From Ditylenchus dipsaci (Eukaryota > Nematoda > Chromadorea > Rhabditida > Anguinidae), in NCBI GenBank assembly GCA_004194705.1, contig SADC01001322.1:1-64000 (forward strand): 64,000 nt of DNA, written 5' to 3'. The position numbers and the translations under genes are program-made. Numbering within the stretch: the stretch's first letter is position 1; each line of letters starts with the position of its first letter. The notes beneath the pieces are model-generated. The model saw nothing but the letters and a program-made list of their open reading frames with translations. It was not told where the DNA came from and did not search any database. Below, one piece after another: positions 45,122-55,639 of the stretch.

Positions 45122-45836
45122 GGCGCTAGTAGCGAATACCCCCCTCTCCCCAACAAATTTTTTTTTCAAAATCAGGTTTTAACCATTTCTTAGTAATTCT
45201 TATGCGCTGAAAACGATGAAAAAAGGTGTTTTCGGGCATTTTCTGACTTAAAAAGTTGATTTTTGGGAAAAATTTTTTTTGACCAAAATTCGACTTTTTG
45301 CCTTGGGGGACCAAGGTAAACCACCTGAAGATGGTACCTAGAGTCATAAAAAGATGGGATTTGAACATAGTTTTGTTAGCTGGGGCCTACCGCATAAAGA
45401 AACTTTGGTATGCATGTTTTTTTCATGCATCCAGAGTCACTTTTGAGTGATTTGTGTCTGAGGTATGTGGGTGTGCGCATCTCAACCCCAAGCCATCAAG
45501 CCCCCTGCGCCCCCGAAGGGGGCGCAGCGGGCTTGGTTGGTTAGAGATGCGCGCACTCACTTACCTTAGACATAATTCCGAGCAGGACTCTTGATCATAA
45601 AATGCATATGGAGACTCTTTTTGCCTAGCTCCAGTGACAAAACGAGGTAGAATACCTTGGTCTCCCAAGGCAAAAAGTCGAATTTTGGTCAAAGAATTTT
45701 TTTCCAAAAATCAACTTTTTAGGTCAGAAAATGCCCGAAAACATCTTTTTATCGTTTTTAGCGCATAAGAATTACTTAGAAATGGTTAAAACCTGATTTT
45801 GAAAAAAAATTTGTTGGGGGGGGCTATTCGCTACTA
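45122..45836. repeat. Foldback element, G-run family, word CTAGTAGCGAATACCCC
   Basis: The ends CGCTAGTAGCGAATACCCC and GGGGCTATTCGCTACTAG are complements. The arms share CTTGGGGGACCAAGGTA-type sequence; the core at 45420-45590 has TGCATCCAGAGTCACTT and CCCCCTGCGCCCCC. Confidence 0.8.
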
Positions 45837-45982
45837 GGGTCCTTTTTTCGTTAAAAAAGCGAGGGAAAATGGGTTATGGAACGGTTTTTGACGTAATTAG
45901 ACTAAAAAAAATTTTACAATTTATTGCCGAAAAAAATAAAAAAGGGGCAATAATTCAGATTGTAGGGGCAACATTTTAGTTA

Positions 45983-46630
45983 CAGTCGAACCTGTCTATA
46001 ACATAACTCTATATAACATAACTCAGAAATCAGTTTGGTTGGTCTGATCGAAATAAAGCCAAAGTGTACCTCTATATAACATAACTTTTACCTCTATATA
46101 ACATAAAACTCCCTATAACATAATTTTTTTCTCGCTCTAGCCGAATAAACGCTCCTCAATATGACATGAATCTATTGAATTTCTCAAGAAATCAGTTAAT
46201 TTCTCTGAAAATCAGATTTATTTAGTTTATATAAGAAATTTGTTTACATTAAGGTGGTGAGGAATCAAAAATTACCATTTTCTTTCGAATCTTTTGTTTT
46301 CGGTGGTTGATTTTATTTTCGGGATGGCTACTGTATATAACATACCGTATTTCCTCTAATAAGTGTCCCCGCTCTAATAAGCGCCCCCTCGACTTTGAGG
46401 GTCTGGATCTCGGTGTAGAAGCAATATTTTGCAAAGCTGTTTGATTTTCTTAACTCCCACGAGCTGTACCGATTCCAATTTTTTAAATTTTGGTTGAGCA
46501 CCCAAAAATCTCGAAATCGAATTCCAAATTTTCCGAATTTTGGGGGCTTGAAAAATAAGCGCCCCGGAGCGCTTATTAGAGGAAATACGGTAACCTCTAT
46601 ATAACATAAGGTTTTTGGTGATCCCTTGAA
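45983..46630. mobile_element. pogo-type element, word CTATATAACATAAC, interrupted
   Basis: Starts CAGTCGAACCTGTCTATAAC after TA. The word TATATAACATAACT occurs eight times, with GGTTGGTCTGATCG as in other copies. A CCGTA-type element sits at 46345-46592. The right end is not clear. A different pogo-type left end (CAGTCGAACCTCGATAAACG) starts at 46632 with no partner found. Confidence 0.6.
46345..46592. mobile_element. CCGTA-type MITE, word TAATAAGCGCCCC
   Basis: Starts CCGTATTTCCTCTAATAAG, ends CTTATTAGAGGAAATACGG, TA on both sides. GCGCCCC words occur in both arms. The middle has ACGAGCTGTACCGATTCC as in sister copies. Confidence 0.85.
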
Positions 46631-46639
46631 TTATGCTAC

Positions 46640-47975
46640 AGTCGAACCTCGATAAACGGGCACCCCCAAAAGTTCGTTCCCCAGCTGGGTCTGACACTTT
46701 TTTAGCTCGATTTTCGAAGCTCTTTTTTCAATTCTGTTCTGACGGTCCCAAGTATCGCAAGTCCGTATAAAGTTGTAAATGACCATGTCTGCAATATTTG
46801 CTGAAAAACCCAAAAGTTCTCAAAAAAAGTCCACGATTCCGGAAATTTTAGGGTTTACTGCAAATATTGCACACATGGTCATTCACAACCTCACGCTCAA
46901 AATGTAGCCCTGCTCCTTAGCAACAATTTGAATACAAACTTGTAAATGAGAATGTCCACAAAATTAGTTAGAAAAACCATATGCAGCAAACTAATTAATT
47001 GAAAATGTAACGTTTTTGGCTATAACGATTTTTGGCGGAAACAATTTAGGACGAAACAGGGTAGATCCGAATGAAGTTTTGAACGAGTGTTTATCATCAT
47101 ATTTTCACTTAGTATAAAATGGTTTAAGAAATGTACTGGGTTTTCTGAGTATCAAACTTCGGGAGGCCACAGCTCTGTGAATTAGTGACAAAAAATGACC
47201 GAATTAAATGCTATCTTACTCAGAAAATTGTAAGCTAACATTTGAGCCCAAATACTAAATTTCCAATTTTTTGAGGGGTCGAGGTTGACTTGATTAAACT
47301 ACAAAATTACAGAACTTCCCTTTTATTATTCTTCTCTTTTATTATTTCTATGCTATCTGCCTCCCTTACACATTTCACCTTGTAGATTAATTGTTTTCAT
47401 TGTGGTTGAAATAAATTATTATTGCTCCTAAGTTGTTCAAGTAGGACTCAAGCAGAACAACCCAAATTAAATCCCACTGACTACTCAAGCAGTCGGCACC
47501 TCCCATTAAACTTATTCACCCACTTGCTTGAATACCATATGGTAGTGCTGGATGGACAAGTGATTCGAGTGGGCACTACCCTTGGAGGATGGTCCAGAAG
47601 AGGGTTGCGCCCCTGCCCTTTGTTTCGGGCTGATTCACTAGTCATGCTAGTGGCTGCTATTGAAATTAGTGTTGGTTTGCTAAGAATAAAACAATTTATT
47701 TCCAAATTATTATTTGCTACTTTTTTTAAAATGCGCAAAGAAGTGCCAGAATATTGCCAGGTTATGCGAGTCAAAGGTTAATTTTGTGATATAGAATAAT
47801 TTAAATCTCTTTTTCCGGCACCTCGCAGATGTTTCTTTTTGATATAGGACGTATCGAGAAATGTGCCCACCTCTGAAAGGCCATAACTCTTTTTATTGGG
47901 TTTTTTCTCAAAATTTTCTAAACGCAGTACGACTCAGAAGTGGCTGACAATTTTTTTGGTATATAATGTGAAAAC
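46640..47975. other. No convincing gene
   Basis: Two moderately long overlapping open frames at 47422-47781 (both strands) were considered and not accepted. A CAAATATTGC...GGTCATT palindrome pair lies at 46780-46890. Confidence 0.35.
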
Positions 47976-48193
47976 GGCAACCAGACAAAGCAACAACGAA
48001 ACTATTTTGTCGCGCAACAAAATATTTTTAAAATAACATTTGTCGCGCGACAAAATAATTTTTTTGGCATATTGTCGTGCGACAATGCAACAAATTTGAA
48101 ATTTGAACAAATTCGAAAAGCATACGACAATGCAACATTTTTGTTGCATTGTCGCGCGACAAAATAGTTTTGTTGTTGCCTTGTCTGGTTGCC
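47976..48193. mobile_element. hAT-type MITE, word TTGTCGCGCGACAA
   Basis: Starts GGCAACCAGACAAAGCAAC, ends GCCTTGTCTGGTTGCC, perfect flanking GTGAAAAC (47968-47975 and 48194-48201). TTTTGTCGCGCGACAAAA words occur in both arms. A related fragment is at 56250-56335. Confidence 0.9.
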
Positions 48194-48839
48194 GTGAAAA
48201 CACGAGTTTTGCTTTGTCCCCCCTGTGGTTTGGGTTTGGGCCATCCAGGGGCCACATAGAGACCAGGAACCGAACCATAGAGGGGGGCGGTTGGTGTTAA
48301 GCGATAATCGAAAAAATTGTCGGGGACAAAAACCAACGAGCAATCGATTGCATATATTTTCAGCACTGCGTTACTGTCATCGAATTCCCGGCGCTACTGT
48401 AATATACTTGAAAATAAATTTTGCTCGAGGAAAAATGAGCATACGGTAAATGCTTTAAAAGGCTGTTTTCATCATTTTCGAAATCCTGTTCTTGACAATG
48501 TTTGTTTCACCTACTTTTTGTAGACTATCATTAGGCAAGTTACCACTCATCGTGTAGCCAGTGAGATGAGCTACAAATTTAATGGTAAGTTGCTTCAGAA
48601 TAGTTCGCAAAAAGTTGGTAAAAAAGCAAAAAGCTCGAAAATATCTGAAAAAACTAAATTGCGGCCAAAATGGGTATATTCGGAATTGGCCAAATTTCGG
48701 ACGATTGATTTAAAACAGTAAAAGTATTTGTGGCGCCAATTTAAAAACTGAAGCTATTTTGAGTACAAGTGTTTAAAATTTTTTAATTTTTGGAAACGCT
48801 TACAAATAAATTATCAAACGATGAAAAAAATGGACAATA

Positions 48840-49235
48840 CGGAAAAGTGCCCACGTTTGGGGAAAAAGTGCTCGCGTTACGTGAAAAAGTGCCCGCGTTT
48901 TTGAAAAAGGGCCATCTTTTTGTAAAAAACTGCCCGCTTTTTTTGAAAAAGTGCCCACTTTTTGTGAAAAAATGCCCGCTTCTGGATTAACCTGTTATAT
49001 TCATTATGCTTTATATGAGCGTAATTCTTGAAGCTGAAACTGCAGTATTTTGCAGTAAATGGATGGTATATCATACGGTTGCTGAAATATGCAGAGACTC
49101 AGTCCTTTTATAAAGAGGTTTCACTAAAAAGCGGGCACATTTTCACAAAAAGCGGGCACTTTTTCGACTTTTTGACTAGAACGAATAAAGGCGGGCACTT
49201 TTTCCCCAAACGCGGGCACTTTTCCGTTTTGTCCG
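48840..49235. repeat. Foldback with AAAAAGTGCCCGC words
   Basis: Six words of the type AAAAAGTGCCCGCGTTT at 48845-48990 and five inverted at 49120-49220. The centre 48990-49110 is unique. The stretch 48202-48840 shows no accepted gene. Confidence 0.65.
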
Positions 49236-49306
49236 AAAAAAATTCGGGCGGCACTTTACAGCTTTTAGACGTCACTGAGCAGTGCTTTCCACATTCGACT
49301 CATATA

Positions 49307-49546
49307 CCGTATAACCTCTATTAAACGGGCACCCCTACAGTTAACGTTTTTCAAATTTGCTTTGCTTTTTTAACCCCAATATTGTTTATTTTTCGAAACG
49401 GACGACTACTCATTTTGTAGAGCTTCACAAACTCTACAAAATGACTGGTCGTCCGTTTCGAAAAATAAACAATATTGGGGTTAAAAAAGCAAAGCAAATT
49501 TGAAAACGTTAACTGTAGGGGTGCCCGTTTAATAGAGGTTATACGG
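49307..49546. mobile_element. CCGTA-type MITE, near-perfect hairpin, word ATTAAACGGGCACC
   Basis: Starts CCGTATAACCTCTATTAAAC, ends with the exact complement, TA on both sides. The arms of about 115 bases are almost identical, meeting at AGAGCTTCACAAACTCT. Confidence 0.9.
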
Positions 49547-49549
49547 TAA

Positions 49550-50578
49550 CAGTCGAAATGCTTGCTTTTTCATAAATTCGTTTTCTAAAAAAAACTCATG
49601 TTTTACTATGGCCAAAGCATGTTTTAAACTCATTTTAGTATAAAAAAATAACGGAGTAGTAAACAGAACAGCACTTTAATTAAAATAATAAGGAAATCGA
49701 TAAATTCATAAATAAGTGTTTTACCTAACTTTTTAAGGATAACCGCGATGTGCCGGTTGGCCGAAATTTGGCCACGATTATTATTGCTTCGAAAATAAGA
49801 CTTTTATATTTCTACACTTGCAAGTGAAAATGCATTGCTACAAACAGAAATAGCGCAATGAAATTGCATAAGTTAAATACATAGTGTGATTTAGAAATTT
49901 TTCTAGAAACTGCAATATAATCAAAGTGCGATAGAACAAAGTAAGTCAATTTTTTGGGAGCAAATCTACTTTTTTGGGCAATTTTTTTGACTGATTTTAT
50001 TACATTTACTCATCTTTTTTCAAAATTGACAAAACCATCATGTAGCTCTCCGATTCTAGTTTCTGATGAGGTATCAGTTGCTGCATGATCTTCGCATAAT
50101 GTAGCAAAAAAAGGTAAAAGTATGAAGCAAGTCAGAAAAATACTTTGATTCATACTTTTTACCTTTTTGTAACATATTTTCCAAAGATAATGCAACAACT
50201 GATACCTCATTAGAAACTAAAATCACAGAGCTACATGATGGTGTTATCACTTTAAAAAAATGAGAAAATTCAATAAAACCAGTCAAAATAAAAATTTGCT
50301 CCAAAAAAAATTACCCGAAAAAGTAGGGTAGGAATCACAGTTGCATGGCGCCTGTGTTCGGAGAAATTAGTCGACACTGTCGGCACCGCCATTTTTTTTG
50401 CAAATGACCGCTGCCAGCACCAGTACTCAGCACCGAGAGCTGGTCGTAAAACATAAACCAAAAAAAAACTCGAAGTTATTTTTCCAAAATTAAAGTCGAA
50501 TCACTCCTCTGTCACAAAAATCGCCAGCCTATATTTTGCCCCTAGCATATTTTTGACCTTAATTTCTCGTATTTTTAG
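49550..50578. other. Upstream flank of the VAX exon; palindrome only
   Basis: A palindrome at 50025-50250 contains AACCATCATGTAGCTCT and the complement. A degenerate hAT-type end (CACAGTTGCATGGCGCC) is at 50336. No upstream VAX coding exon could be recognised. Confidence 0.5.
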
Positions 50579-52333
50579 GCCCTGATGGAGCTGTCAAAGA
50601 ATTATATTTTCCAAAAGCACTTGACTTGAGCAGGCCCAAAAGGCCTAGAACCACCTTCTCTACAGCTCAATTGGATGTGTTGGAAAGTGAATTCCAGGCG
50701 AATCCCTATTTGGTGGGCAAAGACAGGAAACGGTTGGCTAGCGCCCTGATGCTTTCTGAGACACAAGTTAGCTGCTACATTAGCGACAATTTCGGAAAGA
50801 AGAAAGATGTGCACTTTGAATTGTGCCACTTCATTTTGTGCCCTTCTAGTTCGTGCAAATTCAATTTGTGCCCCTTCAGTTTGTGCCTTTTTCAAATCGT
50901 GCCAAGTACATTTTTGTGGCAAAACTTTGGCTGCTTTTTTCTAATAAAATGTATCTAACTATTTGAATTGGCCCAATTCAAATTTTAAAAGGGCACAAAC
51001 TAAAGGGCACAAACTGAAAAGTCAAAAGCTGAATTTGCAGGAATTGGATTGGCGCAATCCAAAATGGCACATCTTTCTCTCTCCCACAATCTCGACTTTT
51101 AAAAGAATTTTGAGAAGCAAAATATGTGCTATTTTGGATTCTGCCCATTCAATTTGTGCAATGTTATTTTGTGCCCTTTTCAAATTGTGCCAATTCAAAT
51201 AGTGAAAATAGATTTTGATACCGAAATAATGAAAAGGATGGTATTTGATTCCGACCCCAAATTTCTTAAAAATGACCGCGAATTTCTCATTGGCTTCTGA
51301 TGGTCTATATAGGGATCTAAGTGTTACTGATCCCTTCAAAATTATTTTAAAGCTATTTCCAGAGAAAAATATGGTGTTTGCTGAGAGAAAAATTCGACGC
51401 TACTCGTTTTACCCCTCCCAAAAAGCTATTCGGTTTTTTCCCTCCCAATAATCTTTTAGGGTTGCCTAAAGGCAAACTTAAAAAAAAATCTGGAATTATT
51501 AATGGTTTCGCCCTGAGCTTAAACCTCAGGGCCAAAGCCTAATCTAAAGGACTAAGCTTAAATGCTAAGCCTTAAAAATTATTGGGAGGGGTAAAACCGA
51601 GTAGTGCCAAAAATTCGAACCTGTAATGCCATGCCTTGGTCCCCAAAACAAATCGAAATTCACCAAAAATGCCTTGGTCCCGCCTGTGGTTTTCGGTTAC
51701 TTTCATCAGGCCATAACTTTTTTCCTAGGTCAATCTCGAATTTTTAGAATTTTTCTTTTATTTAAATCGACTATTCTGCGCTCACTAGAGCTAAAATATC
51801 TTATGAATGGTTGCTCAAACTGGCCTAACCAGTAAGGATTGAGATTTGTGGTCATTTCTAAATGTTACCCCAAGGAAAAGTAGTGGCACAATTTTTTTTG
51901 GCACAATTTGAAAATGGCACAAACTAAATTTGCACTAATTGAATGGGCACAACTCAAAATGGTCATCTTTCTTCTTCCCAGGCTTTATCCCGCTACATTT
52001 TCTTCATTTTAGTTTTATATATTTTTATTACAGGTGAAGGTCTGGTTCCAAAATCGTAGAACCAAAATTTCTGTGCACAAAAAGTGCAAAGCGCATGTGG
52101 ACCAGCCTCTCAGCAGAGGTTCAACCACTGCCCAGAATGCAGAACCACCCTTGAAGTCGATGACTAGCAACGGGCTGAATTTGAGCATTGAAAATTGGAA
52201 TTCGACTTTTGTCAGCAATATTCCATATAATTTTCTGCCTTCATCGCTACCTTCATTTGTAGTCAGCGCTTCCAACATCCAGGCGATGAATCAGCTTTAT
52301 CAAGAAAATGCTAGAAAGACGGAAAGACACTAA
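50579..52333 (+). CDS. VAX: VAX-type homeobox transcription factor (two exons, 5' incomplete)
   Basis: Exon 50579-50766 follows TATTTTTAG (phase 1); exon 52034-52333 follows ATTTTTATTACAG and ends in TAA. Together they read 161 complete codons. A DNA-binding regulator acting in the nucleus; VAX genes pattern the anterior nervous system and eye. The block ELYFPKALDLSRPKR before the homeodomain is the VAX hallmark. The homeodomain has F8, L16, F20, Y25, R31, L40, and VKVWFQNRRTK in helix 3 (W48, F49, Q50, N51, R53). The intron between Q44 and V45 is shared with related genes. Unusual are K55-I56-S57-V58-H59 at the end of helix 3, where VAX proteins are more basic. The C-terminal 77 residues are serine- and asparagine-rich and unrecognised. 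The N-terminal exon is missing or outside recognition. Confidence 0.88.
50767..52033 (+). repeat. VAX intron occupied by repeat elements
   Basis: A foldback (50797-51981) has GAAGAAAGATG arms and TTTGTGCCCTTC-like words at 50810-50910, 50990-51020, 51125-51200 and 51885-51960. A G-run foldback copy with ends CTACTCGTTTTACCCCTCCC and GGGTAAAACCGAGTAG lies at 51398-51607. Confidence 0.7.
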
Positions 52334-52862
52334 ATTCATGCGAAATACAGCCATAAAAATGCTATGTATGTGCTATCAGCAAAAATGGTTGCAGTGTTAT
52401 TGTCATAAAATTTTTAGACTAAAAAAGAGTTAGACAAAAAATCAAAATTTTTAGAAAAGAATTTGAAAAAATACATCTAATTACATCAGGTTACGTAACT
52501 CAAAATTTCGCCCTATCCCTCAATGGGGGGGGGGGGGGGGTTTGCCATGACCCCCCCCCCATTATTTTTTAGGCTTTACGATTAATCAAGGGTTAGGACG
52601 GACTCAAACGTATATCAGACGGCTACATATTTTCCAATTTTTTTGGAATTTGTCGGTCGACTTTTTCCAACATTTTAAAAAGTTTTTTTATCAGTGAAAT
52701 CGACTATTTCTTGACTAGAAAACTAATAACAATCCACTGGCATTATATATCTTGTGAATTTTTAGCGGCAGATCATATCTAAATCACTGGATTGGAATAC
52801 CTGTCGAGTTGCAACGATGTTTTACTTAAAAGTCTTTATTCCGAAATTCGTTTTCTCAAATA
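52334..52862. other. VAX 3' flank, no further gene
   Basis: No canonical AATAAA was seen in the first 120 bases after the stop; CATAAAATTTT near 52405 is a weak candidate. A G-run and C-run pair at 52525-52560 is a small hairpin. Confidence 0.35.
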
Positions 52863-55250
52863 CCGTATTTCCTCAAATAGAAGCCCCGGGGCTTCTATTT
52901 TATGGATGCCCTCCAGGAAGGGCTTATATTAGAGGGGGGGGGCTTGTATTAGAGGGGGGGGGCTTTTATTTTTTGAACTCGCCGCGCGAAGGCGCAGAAA
53001 AAATTTTGAGTCATAATTTTTTTACGCCATCCTCTGATCGCTTCTAATTTTCCACATAACATTGTTGAAAAAGCGTTTAAACATCAAAAGCACTTATTCT
53101 ATATTCATAGTTTACCCACTGTTTCTCTCGGAGGCGTTCTAGCTAAATTTATTTTGGGCGTATTGGAATTTCGCAGCAAATTATCTTAATTTTTCAGCAA
53201 ATTTTGTTTCAACTTTTCTATTAGTTTACATATACTTTTTCTGAAAGTATTAAGACCAATGTGTAGCTAAAGTGTTATTTAGAGTAATAACTTTGCAGAA
53301 TGTCTGAGAATAGCCTCTGGATGGCCAAGGCCAAACCACATGGGGATCAAGCGAAAATTGTGTTTTTCACATTATATATCAAATAAATTCCTATAAAAAA
53401 TTGAGTCGTTCTGCGTTCACAGAATTTCAAAATTTGTCCTAGACAAAAAGTTGTAACCTATTAAAAGTGTTCGAATTTCTCGACTCACCCTGTACTTTTC
53501 GAAAAAAGGTAAAAAATCAAAAAGAAAAAAGTGAGACAAAAATTTGCTCCGAAATCAAGATAATTTTCTGCGAAATATCGTTATGCCTTCTTTTTATCTG
53601 ACCTATGCTGCCGACTTATTTTCTTGTTCCTCAAACGTAAACCGACGTCACTTCGTATCGTTTGTTGCTGATTTTCTGCTAATGATTACTGCATAAAGCA
53701 ATTTTTTAAACCAACAAAATACCCGCTAAAATAGTACTCGATGTAGTTTTTGCTTCGAAATTCACTCATTCCCAATTATTTTAGCGATCCACTTCGAAAG
53801 ATGCGCTTGGCAAATACATAAATACATTCTTTATATCTTGTATCACGTTTAGCAACACCTATTTATAGGGTTGTCGGCCGGCCGAAATTTTCGGCCGGCC
53901 AAGCCGAGCCGAAAGCCGAAAACCGAAATTTTCGGCCGGCCGAGCCGAGCCGAAAGCCGAAAACCGAAATTTTCGGCCGGCCGAGCCGAGCCGAAAACCG
54001 AAAACCGAAATTTTCGGCCGGGCGAGCCGAGCCGAAAGCCGAAAACCGAAATTTTCGGCCGGCCGAGCCGAGCCGAAAGCCGAAATTTTCGGCCATGACT
54101 AGTATTCAACGTCTTTGCATTGTGAAAATAATTTATTTTTCTTCTATGCATAGTAAAAGTCTAGAATGCTTAAATGAAACTAGGCTTAGGCTGGATTTGG
54201 GATAATTATCCCATTTTCGGATATGTGAATCTCCATTCACCGCAAAAATAGCATTTTTCGTAAAAACGTAAAAAGCAAACATGGGTTTTACCCACTACTT
54301 TCTTTTAAAAATGCAATAAAAGATGAGAGTTAATCATCAAAAGTGGCAATTAATTTTTTGGACTGAAAAAACAACAGGGGGGACCAAGGCAGTTTTTTTG
54401 AATTTTAAGCAAATTTTTGCGTAAAAATTCAAAAAAACTGCCTTGGTCCCCCTGTTGTTTTTTCAGTCCAAAAAATAATTGCCACTTTTGATGATTAACT
54501 CTCATCTTTTATTGCATTTTTAAAAGAAAGTAGTGGGTAAAACCCATGTTTGCTTTTTACGTTTTTACGAAAAATGCTATTTTTGCGGTGAATGGAGATT
54601 CACATGTCCGAAAATGGGATAATTATCCCAAATCCAGCCCAAGCCTAAATAAAACTCTTTGGACAAACAAAAATTTATTAAAACACCCACATACAACACT
54701 CGCACACAACACTTGACACACACTTGAATTGACACACACAAGGCTAAAGAATGAGCGAAAGGAAAACTAAGCAAAAACGGGAGCAAACAGAGAAAATTAT
54801 TTTTTCTTTTTAAAATTTTCGGCCGGCCGAGCCGAGCCGAAATCCGAAAACCGAAATTTTCGGCCGGCCGAGCCGAGCCGAAAGCCGAAAACCGAAATTT
54901 TCGGCCGGCCGAGCCGAGCCGAAAGCCGAAAACCGAAATTTTCGGCCGGCCGAGCCGAGCCGAAAGCCGAAAACCGAAATTTTCGGCCGGCCGAGCCGAG
55001 CCGAAAGCCGAAAACCGAAAAAATATCGGTTTTCGGCCGGAAAAGCCGAAAATCGGCCGGCCGGCCGACAACCCTTCGATAAATAGGTCGAAAAAAAAAT
55101 TGATTCTGGGGTTTATATAAAAAAGGATGTTTATATTTTTAGGATACCCACTAGAGGGGGGGGCTTTTATATTTTGGATGATCTCCAGAGGGGGCTTATA
55201 TCAGAGGGGGGGCTTATAATAGGAGGGGGCTTCTATTAGAGGAAATACGG
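52863..55250. mobile_element. CCGTA-type element of 2.4 kb, word GGGGCTTCTATTAGA
   Basis: Starts CCGTATTTCCTCAAATAG after TA, ends CTATTAGAGGAAATACGG before TA. The inner palindrome is AAGCCCCGGGGCTT. GGGGGGCTTNTATT words occur three times on the left and four on the right (55145-55240). It contains the element at 53869-55075. No exon was found in 53000-53850. Confidence 0.75.
53869..55075. mobile_element. Element with GGCCGGCCGAGCCGAGCC words and a 470-bp palindrome
   Basis: Starts GGGTTGTCGGCCGGCCG, ends CGGCCGGCCGGCCGACAACCC. Units of about 40 bases, GAAAACCGAAATTTTCGGCC plus GGCCGAGCCGAGCC, are repeated five times near each end (53885-54095 and 54818-55030). Both arrays are in the same orientation. 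The middle (54182-54650) is an almost perfect palindrome centred at 54416. No matching octamers flank the ends. Open frames across the units are a composition effect. Confidence 0.75.
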
Positions 55251-55384
55251 TAATAAGAAAATGATAAAAATCACAAGACTTGGATACGCCTCGTTAAAAA
55301 AGTGATTTTTTCGTGAAATATTACGAAAGATCACATTTTTTTATACCCACCCTTCAATAAATAATTTACCGCCCTACTATATTC

Positions 55385-55390
55385 TTTATT
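55385..55390 (-). terminator. Poly(A) signal of the minus-strand gene at 55411
   Basis: AATAAA on the minus strand, about 20 bases after the TAG stop at 55411. Confidence 0.5.
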
Positions 55391-55410
55391 CGCAAAGACA
55401 AAAACAACAA

Positions 55411-55638
55411 CTAGTTATTAATAATTAATGCCTCTTCTGATTCTTCATCTTCCCTTTTTTCAATATTTTCAAAATCTGGATGAAATCCTTTTGCATACCA
55501 CACGCTTTCTTGCATAGACTGTAAAAAGGAGACTATTTCATCAGAATTATGACACTAGCACTAGCTCACGGCATTGACTCCAACAATTTTGCCTTGAAGG
55601 CCAAAGTAATGGAACATAAAAAAGAACCTGGACAACCT
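55411..55638 (-). CDS. Two terminal exons of an unrecognised gene
   Basis: Exon 55570-55638 follows CGGTTTTTAG and ends at a GTGAGC donor. Exon 55411-55518 follows CTTTTTACAG and runs to TAG. In phase 0 the join gives 58 residues. The first part is hydrophobic (RFFFMFHYFGLQGKIVGV), then ESVWYAKGFHPDFENIE, then an acidic end with EDEESEEALIINN. A poly(A) hexamer follows closely. The exon-intron signals and the poly(A) site support a real 3' end, but the second exon is also open in another phase. No family was recognised. Further upstream exons would lie beyond 55640 on the minus strand; a transmembrane-type exon at 57320 may or may not belong. Confidence 0.4.
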
Positions 55639-55639
55639 C

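Noticed and set aside
47422..47781. Overlapping 119- and 97-codon frames on opposite strands
   Set aside because: Neither resembles a known family and no splice sites or start context single out one of them; the AT-rich ends look non-coding.
48524..48584. An exon-like stretch between TTTTTGTAG and GTAAGT, reading TIIRQVTTHRVASEMSYKFN
   Set aside because: It contains the recurring CATCGTGTAGC motif found in many foldback arms, so the open frame and splice-like edges are most likely repeat sequence.
53849..55071. Long open frames across the GGCCGGCCGAGCCGAGCC units on both strands
   Set aside because: The frames follow from the repeat unit length and GC composition; the peptides are simple repeats and are open on both strands.
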